Of a stretch of DNA of 6,399 nt, positions 4,293-6,399 are shown in pieces (within the stretch, counting starts at the first letter, position 1; every line of letters begins with the position of its first letter). The notes under the pieces were generated by a model. The model saw only the letters and a program-made list of their open reading frames with translations. It was not told where the DNA came from and made no database searches. This DNA comes from Cyanobacteria bacterium UBA11370 (GTDB lineage Bacteria > Cyanobacteriota > Cyanobacteriia > Cyanobacteriales > Coleofasciculaceae), in NCBI GenBank assembly GCA_003486645.1, contig DNGI01000532.1, positions 8,269 through 14,667 on the forward strand, read 5' to 3'. The translations under genes were made by a program, and so were the position numbers.

Positions 4293-6206
4293 TCAAAACT
4301 CTCTTCGCTGACCTACTACACGATAAACATCAACAAGACGTTCTTTACCTTTTAAGGGAAGAGAACCCCAAGATTCTACTTGAAACTGTTCCTGAACATG
4401 CACTAAAGTTTCCTTAGCAATGAGGATGCGACAGTTACTAATTTGACGGTCTTTTTCACAACTTTCTAAACGAGCAGCAATATTTACACTATCGCCAATA
4501 ACCCCATATTCTAAACGTTCTTTTCCTCCTAAACTACCGACCATTACAGGACCCGTGAAAATTCCGACTCGCATCTGTACTACGGGTAAGCCACGAGAAT
4601 ACCAATCCTGATTGAGTTGTTGCAAGCGATCGCCCATTCTCAAAGCACAACTTACTGCTCTGCGGGCATCTTCAGCAACTTGTTCCTGATTTGGGGCGGG
4701 TACAGGTACGCCAAAAACGGCTAACAGTCCATCGCCAGTAAACTTATTAACAACACCTTGATGAGTTTGAACAACTTGGGTCATCGCTCCTAAGTATTCA
4801 TTTAACCAACTCATCACCAACTCTGGAGGATTTTGTTCGGCAATTCGGCTAAAACTTCTGATGTCGGTCAATAATAGCGTAGCGGTTATCCGTTTTCCTG
4901 GCAATAACCCAGATTCCAACAAGCGATCGCGGTTATCCCAAAGTGCTGTAGCAATTTGAGGTGAGGTTTGCTGTCCTAACAATTTCATCACCATCTGTTG
5001 TTGGCGGATTGCTTGTTGCAGTTGATAAGCGCCTACCGTTGTGCCAGTTACAATGAAGGCGATCACAGGAGTAGCTAGCGGTATCCATCCAGAATGGAGA
5101 AACAGTACTATTCCACAACCAAATAGCAAAACCAGCATCCCGGCGGCAAAAAGTCCTAGTATTAAAGGATAGTGAATTCGCCATGCCCCAATACCCCCCA
5201 AAACTGCCCAAATCACGATCCAGAGTACCTCTCCCCATTCTGACCAAAACCAGAATAGCGGGCGATCGCCGTTGACGGCACTGAGGATGTGGCTTACCAT
5301 TTGAGCATGAATTAGTACCCCCGCCATCTGGCGATTTCCTAGTTGGGTTGCGCTGTAAGGAGTAAAAAATAAATCTTTAACAGTAGGGGCGGTAACACCA
5401 ATCAGTACAATTTTGTCTTTGACCCAATTTGGATTGATCTGCCCATTTAAGACCTGAGATAAGCTAACTTGTCGTGCTATATGGCTAGGTGAGTGGTAGT
5501 TAATCATCACCTGGTATCCACTCGCATCGATGGTTTGATACCCGCCAGAGTTAGGTTGCAACTTACTAAAGACGGTTTGGCTTAATTGAACCTCACCCAT
5601 TGGGGTTACTGTCGGTGCAATTCCTTGATCTGCTAGATAAGCAAGAGCCAAGTTAAGGGAAAATGAAGTGAGAACAGTTTCTCCAGTATTAGCATACATT
5701 AAATTACGGCGAACAACACCATCGGGGTCGAGTACCAAGTCGCTAAAACCAATCCGGTCTGGTGGAATGGTAGGAGGTGGTGGGACAGCTTCATCGGTGG
5801 TATTGCCCATACTGGTGACAGCAATAATTTTAGGGCTTTGGAATCTTTTGACTAATTCACCATGACCCGGTTCTTGGGGGATGTTGCGATGGATATCTAA
5901 CCCAATCACTTTAGGCTGATACTGTTCTAATTCTGCCAAGACTTGCGCCAATATGCGGTCAGATAGAGGCCATAACTTTTGATTTTGGATATCTTGTTCA
6001 GTGATAGCGACCACTAGCAACCGAGGGTCAGAACTTTGATCAGGGTCGAGGCGTACCATCCAATCGTAGGTCATCAGTTCTAGGGATTGTAGCCAGCCAA
6101 CATGACGGATTCCTAGAAGTAAGCTAGTTACGGTGATAGTGGCGATCGCTACCTCCAGTAAACCGGATGGCATATACTTTGTAAGGCTCTTGAGTCGAAC
6201 CCTCAT
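4293..6206 (-). CDS. CHASE2-domain class III adenylate/guanylate cyclase
   Basis: This membrane receptor cyclase makes a cyclic nucleotide, most likely cAMP, in response to an extracytoplasmic signal. Of 637 residues, 16-36 form the first membrane segment. A periplasmic CHASE2 sensor covers about 40-315 (DPRLLVVAITEQDI at 60-73, VIGLDIHRN at 100-108, KIVLIGVTAP at 265-274). Three further membrane segments follow at about 325-343, 346-370 and 374-395, the standard CHASE2 layout. After a Gln-rich linker, the cyclase domain runs from about 436 to 632. Both metal-binding aspartates are present, D448 (LLLTDIRSFS) and D492 (NKFTGDGLL). The adenine-selecting lysine is probably K488, and N575 and R579 (VNIAARLES) fit the transition-state pair. 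The second base-selecting position, usually Asp or Thr/Ser, appears to be Gly568 (LEYGVIGDS). The ATG at 6206 follows AAGGAAGGG by 11 bases; an in-frame Met12 is the alternative. The gene is complete, with typical length and order. Confidence 0.94.
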   Translation of the reverse strand: MRVRLKSLTKYMPSGLLEVAIATITVTSLLLGIRHVGWLQSLELMTYDWMVRLDPDQSSDPRLLVVAITEQDIQNQKLWPLSDRILAQVLAELEQYQPKVIGLDIHRNIPQEPGHGELVKRFQSPKIIAVTSMGNTTDEAVPPPPTIPPDRIGFSDLVLDPDGVVRRNLMYANTGETVLTSFSLNLALAYLADQGIAPTVTPMGEVQLSQTVFSKLQPNSGGYQTIDASGYQVMINYHSPSHIARQVSLSQVLNGQINPNWVKDKIVLIGVTAPTVKDLFFTPYSATQLGNRQMAGVLIHAQMVSHILSAVNGDRPLFWFWSEWGEVLWIVIWAVLGGIGAWRIHYPLILGLFAAGMLVLLFGCGIVLFLHSGWIPLATPVIAFIVTGTTVGAYQLQQAIRQQQMVMKLLGQQTSPQIATALWDNRDRLLESGLLPGKRITATLLLTDIRSFSRIAEQNPPELVMSWLNEYLGAMTQVVQTHQGVVNKFTGDGLLAVFGVPVPAPNQEQVAEDARRAVSCALRMGDRLQQLNQDWYSRGLPVVQMRVGIFTGPVMVGSLGGKERLEYGVIGDSVNIAARLESCEKDRQISNCRILIAKETLVHVQEQFQVESWGSLPLKGKERLVDVYRVVGQRREF

Positions 6207-6324
6207 CTCCCCATCTTCCCTTCCTTAAAAAAAATTCATCAACTCTTTACACAGACTTCATCATTGCTAAACACAAAACGTTCAACTTTACTTCAAAATT
6301 CAGAAAGATGCAACTTCTTTCCCA

Positions 6325-6356
6325 CCCTTAGCCTCTGTGCTGAGGGACTTTTTTTT
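6325..6356 (+). terminator. Intrinsic terminator on the plus strand, no gene in front
   Basis: An 8-bp stem, CCCTTAGC (6325-6332) with GCTGAGGG (6339-6346), with one G-T pair and a 6-base loop, is followed after AC by eight T (6349-6356). This is a textbook Rho-independent terminator for plus-strand RNA. On the minus strand there is no T-run after the stem, so it cannot serve a gene to the right. No plus-strand gene ends nearby; the cyclase to the left is on the other strand. Confidence 0.65.
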
Positions 6357-6369
6357 GTCTATGGCATCC

Positions 6370-6399
6370 TGTAGCGGTTCTCATACTCATGAGGTACAA
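6370..6399 (+). repeat. 30-bp dispersed repeat, copy E, at window end
   Basis: It starts TGTAGCGGTTCTCAT and ends ATGAGGTACAA, nearly the family consensus, with CTCAT/ATGAG as a 5-bp hairpin stem around ACTC. By analogy with pairs A/B and C/D, an inverted partner would be expected to the right of the window. Confidence 0.68.

Noticed and set aside
4933..5247. Minus-strand open frame of 104 codons
   Set aside because: It is a different frame inside the cyclase gene over the membrane segments, and its product has no recognisable features.
5668..5865. Plus-strand open frame of 65 codons
   Set aside because: It lies wholly antisense inside the CHASE2 sensor coding region, with a glycine-rich run that mirrors the proline run of the real protein, and no ribosome site.

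Overview
The window looks like chromosomal DNA of a cyanobacterium, probably a filamentous, repeat-rich one. Three things point this way. A psb27 gene encodes a photosystem II assembly lipoprotein. Nine copies of the HIP1 octamer GCGATCGC lie at 187, 1182, 1487, 2555, 3002, 4626, 4923, 5262 and 6142, all inside coding sequence. The spacers carry heptamer tandem repeats and small palindromic dispersed repeats of the cyanobacterial type. No tRNA, rRNA, CRISPR array or intact transposase is visible.

Layout: 1-165 is a spacer with a partial dispersed palindrome and nine tandem heptamers. 166-1650 (minus) is an exported glycosyl-hydrolase-like (GHL10/DUF4015-type) protein. 1651-2205 has no gene and is packed with repeats: two inverted pairs of a 30-bp repeat, a block of C/G-rich hairpins, a heptamer tract and two possible G-quadruplexes. 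2206-2613 (minus) is psb27. 2867-3076 (plus) is an unrecognised 69-residue protein with a perfect Shine-Dalgarno sequence. 3160-3987 (minus) is an exported DUF928 protein. 3988-4292 holds a possible DUF928 promoter, a second heptamer tract and an 83-bp MITE-like inverted repeat. 4293-6206 (minus) is a CHASE2-type class III nucleotide cyclase. 6207-6399 holds a good plus-strand intrinsic terminator with no visible gene in front of it, and a fifth copy of the 30-bp repeat at the window edge.

The genes do not form a single pathway. psb27 is a housekeeping photosynthesis gene. The DUF928 protein and the CHASE2 cyclase are on the same strand, and both place domains in the periplasm. They could form a sensory pair that turns an extracytoplasmic cue into cyclic nucleotide, but the 305-bp, repeat-filled gap argues against a simple tight operon. 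The points most worth a second look are the 30-bp repeat family, the orphan terminator (possible small RNA), the G-rich sequence just after the psb27 stop codon, and the small ORF at 2867.
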